Below are positions 24,396-38,200 of a stretch of DNA of 64,000 bases, in pieces. The translations under genes and the position numbers were made by a program. Where the stretch lies: the NCBI RefSeq assembly GCF_026230105.1, contig NC_079474.1, positions 41,554,294 to 41,618,293 on the forward strand. The letters are read 5' to 3'. The number at the start of each line of letters is the position of its first letter. The stretch's first letter is position 1. The notes under the pieces are model-generated. The model saw nothing but the letters and a program-made list of their open reading frames with translations. It did no database searches and was not told the DNA's origin. The stretch comes from Diorhabda sublineata. Taxonomy: Eukaryota > Arthropoda > Insecta > Coleoptera > Chrysomelidae.

Positions 24396-26830
24396 TTTTG
24401 TGTGTTGCACGAGACAGCTCGTAATTTCTGAATATACAAAATTTTGTATATCTTTTATTATTTATTAGGTCTAATACAACTCATTTATATTGCACAATCA
24501 ATTCTATTTAATAATCGTCACTGACAGGACAGACATCAAACCAACTCAAAAGTTGAAGATGTAGTCTACCTGTTAGAGGAACACACGCTTATCGCAGTCT
24601 ATCATCATTGAATGAATAATTTTATATAGGTGTCAAGAAAATATTCCAACTGTCTCCAAAGTTAATCAAGTGAATATAATATGAATAGTATGAACTGATC
24701 GGTTTCCAGAATAAGAATTTCATGAGAATTCAAATATTTGAAAGTAAAATATTCTAAAAAAGTAGCATAATAAAGCTAAATATTTATTAATCTTCTAAAT
24801 ATCTGCTTAGTCCGCAATAAAATTATGCTGAACAATGATGCTCGATTTTATTCGTTCGAAAAACTCTGCTCATAGAGTGGAAATATTATACAAACATAAG
24901 TAATGAGAAGAAGTCCTCTCCATTATGTGATGTCCTTCATCCATAGGCGGAGGATATATTACCTGTAAGTATATTAGGACAAAAATTTTCTCTGCTCATT
25001 TCAGTTATGTTACACCGCGAATAAAATTTTATTTTCTTGCGCTCTCTCGTTTTAATACGTTATTTATAATCCATCAACCTTACCTCATTTGGTGATTAAT
25101 TATCTCTCATACCCGTTATCAAAATTATTTGGTGTCCACTCTTTTTCAATCGATTATAATCTCTTTTAATTCGGTCCTCATCCAATCGGTTGGTAGCCCT
25201 TTTGGGCAGAATACGAAGACGAGTAGGTTTCATCAAGTTATTTGGCGGAAAGTTAGGTTGATATCCTCTAACAAACTTCATGTTATGAAATATAATTTCG
25301 ATCCATAAGCAAAGAGGATTGTCGTTAACAAGAAATCATTTTCTAGGAACTACCAAATCCTGTTTCTTCCTGAGCGACACCTGGTTTAGCGGCCTCTTTC
25401 GTCAAAACAGCGAACCATTTTGACATTCGATGTTTCATTCAAATAGGATAAATACTCCCGACACCCTACACATTGAGATATTTTTTAGAATCAATTACAA
25501 GGACTACTGGTAACAGCTCAATAGAGGGAGCAAAAAAACCTGTTGAGGTGTACTTTTTGAAGAACCTTGTAAGTATTGAATTCAAAATGCCCCTTGTGTA
25601 AAAATATAATATTGTCAAACGAATTAATTGAGACAAATTCATTAATATATTCTAGGGAACATAAAAAAATGTTTTATGTGCGCCTTCAGCAAAATTCTGT
25701 CATATTTTTAAAAGTTTTTTTGATAAAATTTTCGAAAGATTGTCCCAGTTAATAAGTTCGTTAGGCATAAAAAAACAAATATTTCGTATGGAGGATTTGA
25801 CAGACATTTCCTCAATATTTTATTCAGACCATAAGGATTATGTAAATATGTTTGTAAATATTAGTTTTAACATATGTATCTTCCATTACATAAGTATTAT
25901 TAATAAAATTTTGAAGGGCAAAGATCAACAATGTAAAGATTATGATGTTGTGATGAATATAGCATATGTTGAATATAGGGATAGCTGCAAGAAAGACAAC
26001 GGTAATCATTAATTAACCATGGTTATAAAATCAGTTTTTTATATACCATTGTATGTACCATGTACAAACAGAAACATCTTTTAAACACGCCAACATCTCA
26101 CTGTTGACAGTCCTAAGCCTCCTATAGTGTGAAGGAAAATTTTGTGTTTGTGGATATAGTTATAAAATATCAAAGACAAAATAAAAATTATAATAATCAT
26201 CCTGTGTTTCAATATTCCATCTACCTATATCTTATATAAACCATTTAATTGTGAAATTTAGGTGGTCGGACCTGGTTGTCACATAAATCGTAAATGAAAC
26301 CAAAATATTTCACAAAATACTTCATTTAAACAGCATTTTAATTTCAGATATTTATATTTTGTTGTAAACAACAATATTTGAATTTGAAATGTTAGGAAAA
26401 TGAAAGTATTTTGCATAATACTTTTGTTTCATTAACAATTTGATGCGACAACTAGCTTCGAGCATTTAAAATTACTCGAGTTATTTTTAAATTTCCCGCG
26501 AAATTAGCATGGATATGAACCTAAGATTAAATCTTTGATTATAAAAATCTTTTTTCTTGGTACTAAGCTAATTTGAAAGATGCTGCTAGGATCGAACTTT
26601 GTCATCAAATTTTTATACAGAGTGGCAGATCTATCGAGTATTATAATCTTAGGTACATACACCACAAAACTTAACAAGCATTGACGACGAGACGACGACT
26701 GACGAGGCAACGGTAAGTCACGACGCGCTCTACTAAATATGGAAAAAGCAAATTTTTACAAGTAATAGTCGCTGATAATATTGATAGACAGAAGCCAAGC
26801 CAACATTTTAGTTCTTCACTATTGAAACCA
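24396..26830. other. No gene recognised
   Basis: A+T-rich. The 61-residue minus-strand frame at 25096-25281 is basic (KRATNRLDEDRIKRDY) but has no recognised family or partner exon. No RNA gene or repeat seen. Confidence 0.45.
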
Positions 26831-26839
26831 AATAAATTT

Positions 26840-26912
26840 ACGAATGTGGACCCCCAACGTAGATTTCCATCGAGTGTACCGTGGACCCCTGGGCCACTTT
26901 GGGAATCACGGA
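26840..26912 (+). repeat. hAT-like transposon terminus
   Basis: Repeated GTGGACCCC blocks (26846, 26881) lead to CTTTGGGAATCACGG (26897-26911). Read inward, that is CCGTGATTCCCAAAG, resembling the CAGTGGTTCCCAAA-type ends of many hAT elements, whose subterminal DNA often has GGACCCC runs. No opposite end or transposase is visible. Confidence 0.4.
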
Positions 26913-27879
26913 GTTAAATGAATAATTCTGGTCATAGTACAAACAGAATTACTGTTCTGGGAACTTATCTCCTATCCAAACTAAAGTATCTGGTAACAAG
27001 TATGTAGTTTCATACAACTTAATGCGTTTTCTAGCAATTACCAGTCTGCTTTGTTTCATTTCCGTAAGAAAAATTGAATAGAAAACATCAGATTAAAATT
27101 AATCATAAACATAATATGAAACATATTGACTGCACATGTGAAATGCTTAATATCAAGTCACAGAAGAATGTATTTGTTCATTCAGAGTGTTTATTATAAT
27201 TAATGATTGTGCCAAAAATGTGCTTTATTCATCATATTAAAATACTATGAAGAAAAAAACATCCTTTTAAATGTTATAATTTTAAAGGAACTTGAGGTGT
27301 TTGCAGATTTGCTCATAAACAAACAAACAACAAAGCAAAGTGAAGCCAAAAATGTAATCAATTCAAATTTCACATTCACTTTTAATTGTTAATTTGTATT
27401 TGAAAAATTCAATGTAACGATTGATATTGTGAATATTAATTATTAATAGTTAGAAGCGAATTGTACATACCACTGATAAATAAAAGATACCAAATTATTT
27501 GATGAAAATTATATATTCCTATCTGATAAATAGAAAATTTCACGTTAAAAGTAACGAAAGCAGGACAGGGCCATACCCCATCAATGCAAGAGTCAATTTT
27601 ATCACCTTTGTTGTAGTCCCTTTCCACATAATATGACTAACCATTTTCACACACGCTTACGTTACTTGTTTTGTAGCATCGTCAAAAAATCCTAATCATG
27701 CATTGGAAAACACACTTAAACATCAAAATTTTACCATATTTTAAAAACAATAAACTAGCTATGAATGTCTCGCAGGTTCAAAATAACGGACAAACCATTT
27801 TACCAAGCAATATCCTAAAATACACATCTAGAAACAATAACAAATAGCTAAAATTGCAAGGGGTGGATTTTACTCTCTA
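26913..27879. other. No gene recognised
   Basis: A+T-rich, no motif supported. Confidence 0.5.
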
Positions 27880-27992
27880 ATTTGCAATTACCGTTAACTC
27901 TCCATACAAAACGAAATTCTACTATACAAACAAATCATAAGAGCAATTTTAAAATACGCAGCCCCAGTTTATTACACAAAGTTCAAATAATC
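27880..27992 (+). pseudogene. LINE reverse transcriptase fragment (post-palm region)
   Basis: One frame reads LSIQNEILLYKQIIRAIL, then KYAAPVYYTKFK before a stop. It matches the jockey-type pattern L.xxNKxxLYKxxIRPxLTYxxPVW after the palm. Neighbouring sequence on both sides is too decayed to extend it. Confidence 0.5.
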
Positions 27993-30900
27993 TTCGTAAA
28001 AAATTCGCAGCCGCACATGGGGCAGGAAATATCCACGACAGTATGTGTAGGCTTCTGCATGGTTCGCTAATTACATAGTTTGATTATAAAATTTCAGCCA
28101 TGTTGCCTTCTCGAAAACTAAAACCCGATGAATTTTTTAACCATATCTTTCAACTGATTTTTGGGATAACTCAGCCTAAAGATTCTGAGAGTCACAACTA
28201 TATACCATGGACAAAGTTATTGTACACTATTGAATTTGTAGATAATGCATCTCACTCAAGGACTCGCAATTTCATCTACAGATACACGTAAATCATCTAA
28301 GAATCGCCAAAACAGAAATAAAGACATTGTTAATAATAATACATAACTACACAAATAATTGAACTGAATGCTGAGAATATCAATGAATTCTTTCATAGAC
28401 AATAGAATTCAGAATTAATTTTAATGTTGCTTGAATGAAACTCCCTAAAAATAGTTCGGATCCTCCGTTCCTGTGAAATAAATCACAGCTTCCGATGCGC
28501 TATTCGATAGAGTGACAATTAAACGAAAACACAAAGTAGTTCAAATGTAACTGAACAAAGAATTAATTGGATACGCTAACGAATCGTTCTCCATGTCCCA
28601 TTGTTCCGACCGTCGTTGACTCGTTGTCTGTCTACCCGCTTCTCTGTATATGTTTGTCTCTGTCCGGGACTCTCTAGATTTGAAACTACACTTTAAAAAT
28701 ATATTTCGAATGCAGATTACATAACACACTTAGAAATCTATAGAAGGAATCATTGATAAACAAATGAGTAGATATATATGCCATTTTTGTTCATTAGGTA
28801 TATTTACGATGAATTATTCATGTTGTTTCTTTTAAATTTAAACTCCAAACCAAAAGGGAGCTGAATTGAGTCCACTACTGGGAAGAATGTAAATGATAAT
28901 GTGATTGACGTCATAGATCAACCACTTAGATAGCAAACTCGAGTTCCCGTTTCAGCGTCATCTCTTGGTTCATTAGCAGTACATGGAAACAACATTTTCC
29001 TTTTTGCTTTTCGAAACAATTTGATGGAATTGCGTCAAAAGAAATGATGGCGCCACCAAAAACTACAGACAATGCAGTTATTTCATAAACATAATACATT
29101 ATTTCCATTTCTTTTCTTCATTTACTTCACAACTCACAATTATTGTTAAAACCCCTAGCATACAGGTCTGAGAAACCGATATTTTTACTTTTAATCAAAA
29201 TATTACACTATTATCAATGGTTTCTCCTCTGACAGCAATATTATCATAATTTATTAATTTTGAACAACTTTTAAATTTAATATTCCTTATATGAAAATAT
29301 TTTTTTCAGTATATACTTTCACAATAAAATTGTCCATTAAATAGTTAAATGCGGTTAGTTTTATTTTGTCAAATGAACTAACTGAAAAAAATATAAAAAA
29401 AATAACTAACATCTTAAAATGGTAAAAAAGGTAACTAAACAATAAAAATAAATAAATAAATAAACAAACATACTTATTATATAATTGATTATAAAAACTG
29501 TACATATTTAGAAAATCTAGGGATCAGGTACAACATAGGAACTATATATTTGTACAATCGATATCACAGAATGATAAAAAGATCAGAAACATAATATGTG
29601 AAAAGAAGAATATAAAATAAAAAAAAGAGTCATCAAAACGCAACGCCCATATCAAAAACACTAACTAATTTTTGTCTAATTTCACTTCAATATCGGTGTG
29701 ACCAGCAGAGGCTGGTGAATTCGAAAACTTAAGCACTTTCTACTTCGACTGGAATCACACTGAAACTCTTTTAGAACATCAAGCCCAACAGTGAAACAGT
29801 GAGATCTTACTGGACTGAAAAGAAATCAACCCTGCTTAATATACCGTTACTCCTGTTAATAATAAATGAGAATAAAACCTTTTTTTAAACAGTAATTAAT
29901 CTAGAATGTTCTTGTATAGAATAAAGTCGAATATAATTTTAATTTAAACCTTTTTTATAGCTATCAAGAATTTACAACTACTTATTACGTTTTTTACTTT
30001 TTTGTTGTGTATCACTGTACATCCCATCAGTTTAGATGGTGCATAGCTTTTGTACACTGATCGACATATTGAATTACCCGTTTCTGCTTTCGATTTTCGT
30101 AATTTCCGTCGATTGATAAAAACAAAGTGAGCTACGTGACGCTCAAAGACTTGTAAACAATAGAGGTTTTCGTTGGGGTACGATGAAATTTGTTTCAACA
30201 TTGTTCTTTGTGCTTCCAATCAAAAAGTAATAATCATATCATTCAAGATAACTGAGTAAGTCATACAAGCCTTTCGCGAATATAAATGAGTGCACAATGA
30301 AAAACAAAGCGCTTAATACAATGCAGAATATCAATTCAATCGTAAAGCATCGGCCTTTAGGCATTTTTTCGTCGTGCCAATCAAAGTAGATTACAATCTC
30401 GAATACTTTGAATTTTTTCAGAAGTATTTTTGCGGAATACTAATATAAATAAGATAAGAATTGTTTAAAATTTATTATCTAAGTATTGAAATAGAGGATA
30501 GGCGATAATATAACGATAATCGACGAGACAGATTATCTCATCATCTAAACTTATTCTTATATTTTCTTTCCTCATAGTTCATAGAGCTCAAGTTTCATAG
30601 ATAAATAATTCCAAATATTCAGAGTATCGGCTTGCATAGTTTGATATGTTAGTCAGCTTGTTATTTTTTCTTATTATTGATTATTTCAAAAGTTTCTGAG
30701 ATTTTTTAAAATGGTCAGGTCTCACAAACGTACATTGCTGTAATTCGTGGATCTGAGGATTTTTCATTTTTTCCTTATCATGTATTTGTGATTTGATTCC
30801 TAATATCTGCCTCTCTTCCATAATATAATAATCCTCAGACAGTGAAAACTAGAATTATTAATTCTTCTTCTTCATTTGGAAACAAACTATTACTATGTTA

Positions 30901-33280
30901 TAGAAAAAGAGAAAATACTGAAGAGGAAATAATGAGTAATAAATTTGTGCAATGGAATATCTGATATATCAAATATAGTAATTTCAGTATATTTTAAAAG
31001 TTATACAAAGGGTGTCTCTTATTAGAACCGAACGGAGCAGAAATGTATAGGGAAATTCAAAATATGACGATTGAGGGTAAGTTGTATCCCTTCGGATTCA
31101 TAGGGTCCCAAAGTAAGGCCTAAAGTTTCGAAATAAATTAATTCCTTTGTAGCCCTATAACTTAAAAATACCTTTTTCTACGTCCTTTACAATATTCACG
31201 TTCTTTTTTTATTAATTTGCATTCATAAAGAATGTAATTTCTGAATCGGTCAAAAAGCGTGAAAAAAAGTACCGTAACGGCTCATTTTTTCACACTTTTG
31301 CATTAGAAAAGTGCCTTAACTTGTCATTTTTTAACGCATTTATAAAATTGTTTTATCAAAATTGTAGGCTGTGAACGTTTTCATTCTCATGCTTATTCGA
31401 TTCTCCGATAAACTGTCAACTATTATTTCTTGATATTCAAGAAAATTTTTGTATGATACTCGTTAGTAAAGTAACTTTTTTTCACTCACTTGGACAAACC
31501 GTGCTACTCGTGAAAAAAGGATTACTTTACTCACTTGTTGCATAAATAATTATTATGAAACTGTTAAGGGTATTAAGTTGATTTTATTTTCAACCCATGA
31601 ATAATTTCATACCGAAAATATTTTTACCATTATAATTTTTCAAAGAATCTTGTCATTTTTAGAAGCGTGAACGATTATCGAAGTAGATTTCCTAATTGCG
31701 TGGTAACTTACAGAGAAAGATTTTCTAACGAGTGGAGCAAGACACATCAGTAAAAAGAATTTTCTTTTTAAAGTGAATAACCTGGCTTGAAATACGTCGA
31801 CAGAAATTCACTCGCCGAACTAAGTCTTAAGTTCAAAACTTTTGCACTTTGTGGGAATGATATGGATGGCGTAAATTACGTCTAATAGTTCGATGTACTG
31901 ATAATCTTAGATATGCCATTCTATCTTTATAAAGTTCTGCTGTTAATGTACCGTCAATGGTACCCAAAATAAGTCATCTCGCACACTCATTTAAACAGGT
32001 CTTAATTCTCTCTTAATAACACTTTAAAAGTTTCCTGTTTCTCAAGCCTGTCCTTAAACATTATAAAATAATTCTTTGTGAAAAACCACGCGATTAGGAA
32101 AACTCCACTGATATCCTTTCAATTTGTTTACTAAATGAAAATTTCCCCACCTAATTAAAAAAATTATAATAATTTAATCAGTATAAAAACTGAATTCTCA
32201 ATTGTGAAATTTGATATATAAATTCATAACCAACTCATGACTTTTTTAATACCCCAACATTATACAAAACATATCTTTGGTTAATCGACAAAGTTTTATG
32301 AAAAAGTAAAGAAGCTTTAGAAACAAATTATCATGGTATAAAAATGAAAACTTCTGTTAACCGTTAAGGGTTAGGTCATCCCTAATTAAACACCCAAAAT
32401 AGTTAGATCGCTTCCTATTAACTAAAACTTAATGCCCTCATCAGTCTGTACCAAAGTTGGTATTTGTGACTAAAAGGCAGCAAAGAAAATTGATTTCTTT
32501 AAAAATTTTTGACCCTACGTTGAGGCTCTATAACTCCTCCGGGATGCAACTTCTGCTTCTGCTCTGTATCTGTTTTTTCGTGGGACAATCCGAATACAAG
32601 CCAATAAATTTATCGCAATAACTCTTCCAAATACTCCAAATCTATGAATTCTACAAAATATTTTTTCCGTAAACTGTCGTGAGATTCAAAATATTATCAA
32701 ACGGTACATTCACGATTTTAATTAAAAACTTTCGAAAGGTACAACTCAGTTTTTATTGATAAAAGTATAACATATTTCGGAACATAACTTGCTATCGATA
32801 CCACCTAGTCCCCAATAGTTGTTCCACAAATGTTTATTTATCATCTATAAAAACTTGGTGAGGTTTGCAGCTTATTTTTGTATGAAACTGTAATTTCCGC
32901 TTTGGCAAAAAGTTATGTTCTCAGTGGAGGCCCATTCTATTTTTGATCGACAGGTGTGAATATTACATAAAAAATTTGTCATAGTATCCGTTCATCTTTA
33001 ATATGACCTTATGTTAGGGGAACTATAAAAATTATTAGTCTCTCTTTGTAAATTACCGAGTAATTTTTTTCTCACAACGTTCTATTGCCTCAAGAGTTGA
33101 GTGAAAGTTCCCAAAATGTACCATAACAGTATATAAGCAATGAGAATTAAACAATTAGTTCTCAAACTTGATACTAGATTGCAGATTTTACTTAGTTCAA
33201 ATTTGGTCATACATGCTATAGTTCTTGTCTCAAATATTTTTCTAATCAAAGGTTAACACACGCGAGTGTTCTTGAAAACA
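27993..33280. other. Long stretch without recognised genes
   Basis: Over 5 kb of A+T-rich sequence with only chance frames; the longest (29944-30219, minus) has no recognised motif. A short (AAAT)n run sits near 29445-29465. Some parts, such as 31010-31140 and 32500-32700, have the slightly higher G+C of decayed transposons, but no ends or proteins could be identified. Confidence 0.45.
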
Positions 33281-33284
33281 GCCG

Positions 33285-33735
33285 GTAATTGATGGGTGCT
33301 AAAACGGAGAATACGACGAATTGGTGAATGCTCAAGTAATTCGAAACCTAAAGGAGCTATTGAGGCTATTGCAAAGGTAAATCTATGACTGGGTGAGTAA
33401 TCGTGATATAAACCTTTGCACAATTTTCACCGGCGTTTCAATTTTATCGCCTCAGATTCCAAAAGAAAATTGCATAAGGCAATATTTCCTAAATTCACCT
33501 TACAAAATACGATTAAACATGACACCATCTGCCGAGGATTACATTTCGAATTTTTTTTGGCGGCAGTGACACTCCTTACTTCGCATTTTAGTCTCTTAAT
33601 CACAGAATTTATACATAACTCAGGCATTGTCAATAATCTTGAAAGTTTTTTTTTTGTTTTTCGAGATTGCTGGTTTTCATCAATTAAAATTCGTGATACC
33701 CATCGTACTGAGAATTTTTCCATCTTCATTGAAGT
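33285..33735 (-). pseudogene. Mariner transposase remnant (minus strand)
   Basis: The frame from 33729 reads KMEKFSVRWVSRILIDENQQ, matching the mariner block L.MxKVxARWVPRxLTxxQ. About 150 bp on, AAKKNSKCNPRQMVSCLIVF resembles PKKAKxxPSAGKVMxxVFWD. Near 33360-33290 another frame gives IASIAPLGFELLEHSP, matching AMAKIxELGFELLEHPPYSPD. The catalytic Asp blocks are lost. The overlapping plus-strand frame (33416-33808) has no motif and is a shadow. Confidence 0.55.
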
Positions 33736-34827
33736 ATGTTTATGTACGTTTTATCATTCGTTCGTATTTTGGTTTGATCTAATAAAAAGGAGGAATCTGT
33801 CGTGTTAATCTCCGGCACTGAACGTAACTAAATAAATCAAACAACTAGGTCGAATCGGTGCCCGAAAACTTCTGAACTTACTCTTCTTACATACCTATAT
33901 ATCTACAAAACACCCCTCTCACTTTAGACACTCATGCATTTCTCTTTTTCTCTTTAAATCCGATGTTTGTCTCACAGGAAGGTCATCTGTTTCAGTTACC
34001 GTTCGTGTATCTATTCTAGATTGCTTTTCGATTCTCGAATAATTGAACTTTTGATTTAGCACATAGCGCACTGGAAAGTGCTAGTTTGTGAACCATAATT
34101 TTTAAATTAAAATATGCAAATATAATATTGGAATCTCAAAAATGTTGATGTGTTTGATAAAAAGTGACATGTTTGTTGTCATAAAAATGAGGAAATTATT
34201 GATAAGAAATATTGGGACAACTGAAGAATATCAACAAGAAATAACAAGCTTGTTATGCACATTATGTTAATAATACCAAACTTTAAAAAACTGAAAGATC
34301 CCTGGAAAGGTGTAAATAATACAATTTGAAGAAATGTAGTTACCGATATTTCAGTGTTGTTGAATTGGTGAGAAAATAAACCTAATTTAAGCCATTTACC
34401 ACCACTTATATTCGATATATTCCTGTATTCTTAGTGGATATTCTCTTTGTAAATTACAACAATTGAAGACTTATTAAAACGGTTGAATTCAGTGTAGATC
34501 ATCGAAATGATAAATTAAACAACCCAGAAAAGCAGCACCAGCTTCATCCTGTTGCAACCACATGAACTTCAGTCTCAATTCGACCAGTTAACACTAGATC
34601 GCGGCGTTTTCGAAAAAATGAAGCTTCTAGCGTAATATAAAATAATAATCTTCATCGTAGTCGATATTCTGGATAGATTGAGCGTAAGTTAGATAACTTA
34701 AGTGGCTAGCAGTTAATACATTATTTGCCCTATTCAGGGAATATCTGCAAGTCATTTAAAAGAGTTCTCTGTTTAGCCGACTATCAGGTCTTTCGGGACA
34801 TATTCAGCTACAGCCACAGAATTCATA
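33736..34827. other. No gene recognised
   Basis: A+T-rich spacer without motifs. Confidence 0.5.
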
Positions 34828-34830
34828 TAA

Positions 34831-35251
34831 AGATCACTTGATATGATGCAAGACAACATGTAAGGAATTGCATGAAATTCATTGCAAGATCAAAATATTA
34901 CATATAGGAACCACTAATCAAAATTCCAAAAGAAAAATTAAACAATTTCCTAACCTCAAACAGTACAAAATTGAAAACAACAAAGCTTATTAAAGTGAAT
35001 TACAAAAAAGTGGCCAGTGTATCACTGACAATAATTATATCTGTCTCTTTTGCTTTTGGAATCTGATGGACAGTTTAGTTAGAGAATTAGACGAGAAAAC
35101 ATAGAAAAATTAGTTCAGAATGAATGAAGAAACATTTGAAAATAAAACGTAATGTCAGCAGATCAGAAACTCCTAGAGCTTTTGATCAAGAAATATCTGT
35201 ATTGCGTCTTGCATTGCATTGCACGTTGTCTTGCATCATGTCAAGCGGCCT
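34831..35251. mobile_element. Harbinger-type MITE, copy 1
   Basis: Terminal inverted repeats: the left end AGATCACTTGATATGATGC and AAGACAACATG; the right end on the minus strand AGGCCGCTTGACATGATGC and AAGACAACGTG. The 421-bp element is flanked on both sides by TAA (34828-34830 and 35252-35254). A 3-bp TWA duplication is typical of PIF/Harbinger. Read on the minus strand, the interior matches the copy at 51467-57608 (AAGACGCAATA, CTTGATCAAAAGC, GTTTGAGGTTAGGAAATT). It has no transposase, so it would be non-autonomous. Confidence 0.65.
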
Positions 35252-35254
35252 TAA

Positions 35255-38200
35255 GAACGCCTAGTGATCTCTCATACCTTACAACATCTCTTGTTGTCCT
35301 AAATACTTCTAGACTAACAGCTAAACTCAGTTTTTGTCTAAACGGAAAAATATACATTATCGAACAAAAACTAATTATTATTGAGGAGTTATACAGGTAT
35401 TTTATAACCAAACTAGAAATCTTGAAACAGAACTTTCATTTTCTGCCGTTTGCAACTGAGAAAACCAAAAAAAAAATGCAATCATCAATATTTGTCAAGT
35501 TTTTTGTCACATCAAAGGTAAATTTAAAAGAATTTTGAAAAGTTGTAATGTATGATAGTAAAACAGATTTTACTGCTAGTAAATTAGACGAGGCATTTTT
35601 GGACACTCAAAATGTTTTACTGCAGAACGAGTTAAGATATTTCCATATGTTTTGTAATTAGAGGGTATGAAGAAAAAACATCTCCATGAAACAAGCAACA
35701 TTATTACTCATATGTTTTTCTATTTATAAAAACTTCGCATTATCATTATCAGTTTATGATAGTTATTATCCTGAAATAGGACTCCAAATGTATTCAATAG
35801 TCCACAGTTTTTTCTTTCGATGTGGTACCTAATAGGTTTCACCGTTACAGTTACATTACATAGATTACTTTTCGTGTTTTTTTTTTAGATTTTATCGGTT
35901 AACTATGGGTAAATTCTATATGCCCTAGCTAAAGACGAGAAATAATGACTTGGTGTTGACCATTTCTCGTATAAACGTTTAATTTCGGTGTAGTTTTCAA
36001 TAACTTTCCGTCCTTTGAGGTTATCATAATGAATTTTTTTTATTTAAGATTTGAAATAATCACTAAACAACACGACACTTTCAAGTGTATTGTCATTTAC
36101 GCTCATCTGTCTGCTTCTTAATTTCCACTAATAAAAATATGGAATACGATCCATAGAAAGATGATATTATTGTCTCGTTATTTGGCAATGTATAGTTCTT
36201 TCATAATGTAATGAACCAAAGGCTGTTTTGGATAAATTGTATAGATAGAGTAGAGGGAACTTAGGGAGTATGTGATGATAACGAAATTGTTTTGGTCACT
36301 TCTTTGGCTTATATGTTTTAGGGTTGTAATATGGCAAAATACTTGCGTAAGGTGGAAGTTTATGAAGGAGTTTCTTAGGAATCAATCACGAGAGCTGCAC
36401 CTTTATAGGCTTCTGAATATATTCAGTCTCGATTTCATAAAAGCTGAGTTTGTTTTTTATTTATCCTACCCTGTTAGGCTTCACTAACCAGGGTTCTAAG
36501 TTATAGGTGGCAATTAGGTAAATTGTTGGTTGACAGAAGTCAATTTGTTTGAACGACTTTCTAATAATGAAACACTTTTGGTTTTTTTGGTTTTGCAGTC
36601 GGAAATCCTTCTAATATATTTGAATGAGTTTACTTGATTGTTCGACTTCAATTATTGGCAAGAAAAGTGACCAAGAAGTTTTCGTTTTATAATTAAAAGT
36701 GGCTGTTCTAATTCTCACTGTATACTTTCCACTGTTGTAGTTCGGAAAGCTCAAAGTATAATCCTGAAATTTAATTGTCTCGAGTTTGTTAATAACGGCT
36801 TTGTTTGCTGCAATAGATACCTAGCAGTAATGATTTGATGAGAGATTTATATAATATTAGTTGTGACCTACCACCTTCAAAACATTCAAGTTCTTTTGTC
36901 ATTTTAAAGCTAGAATATTGGTTAGTTATTTGATGTGAATACCTACGAATTTTGTAGATGTTATTACTCATATTTATTGGAGGTCACTCAGAGTGAGTAA
37001 CTGATGAATGATGAGAAACTTCATGTTAGGATAGAATATGCAGAAGTAGCTATTTAAGGTCATAATAATATAGATTCAGTCCGACTCTACTTTTTCATTA
37101 ACTACGAGTTTTAGTATTTTAAAACTTCACAAAATAATATAACCTTGCAATATATATTTGGTACAGGAGATATATGAAATGAACACATAAAGGACTGAAA
37201 AAATAAATACTAATGTGAACTTTCGATTCAATGTTTATTTTTCGGATGAATTGACACGATTGTCTTTTCTAGGCTGACAAAAATCATGGAATATTTCACG
37301 AAACACATGCCCAATATGTTCTCAAATTAGACGTGTCAAGCAGAAATTTATGAGAATCGTATTTTTTGTTCGAAAAATTTGAATTATCAGATTAGGGACT
37401 TCGGTTTCACAATAGACACTCAAAAGATGATCCCTTTTTTTTAACAAGACGTTACATTTCTTCATTGTAGTAGGGCAGACTGGCAATATCTCAATTAACG
37501 TTTTACTATGTAACTTACGAGGGTGGTTTGAAGAATAATAATTTCGCCATTTTTTTAGAAATATATGTCAAAATTTTAGATAAATCCCACGAATTGATTA
37601 GTTTGATTGATTCTATAAAAAGAATTATCTTTGGTGTTGGGTAATTGTGCAGAGAAAAAAATTTCCAGTGTTTACTGAACAAAATTTCAAAAGTGAACAC
37701 GTCCGAGAGCATCTTTTGCTACAACTCTTCAGAAACGGTTTACAAAATCCGTTTTCTCGAGTATGTGTATGTGTGTGTGAAAGAAAATGGTTTAGAACCA
37801 AGTCCATCATCCACAGAATTTTGCGATGATTCTACCCAAATATTAATTTTAATATGCACTAATAGATCTAAAGACTGTCGGTTATCTATGCATAAAGTGT
37901 GTGTGAAGTAGGGAGTAGTATTTTTTAACAAATGACCGAAATAAATTGTCTGTTTTATGAATGTAATTGCTGCATCCGAAGAAAATATGATTGCGATCAG
38001 CATAAGAATTATAATCGCAGGTACAGGCTGATGATTGTATGGATACCCAGTCTTCATTCTTAGTATACTTCTCAAAATATAATTTGGAAGTGACGATAAA
38101 TGTTTGATAAATTTGATAATAGGTGTTAAATGAAGATCGTGAATCGTTATCTCAGTGATTCTGATAAATACGTTACAAAAAACGCTATTGAGTACTGAAA

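Noticed and set aside
25096..25281. Basic 61-codon minus-strand frame
   Set aside because: No recognised motif and no neighbouring exon; cannot be supported.
33416..33808. 130-codon plus-strand frame
   Set aside because: It overlaps a minus-strand mariner relic with recognisable motifs; the plus frame has none.
35152..35538. 128-codon plus-strand frame
   Set aside because: It starts inside the MITE at 34831-35251 and runs into A+T-rich flank; no motif.
36272..36487. 71-codon frame with hydrophobic start, resembling a secreted peptide
   Set aside because: No conserved family, no partner exon or supporting promoter; length is within chance.
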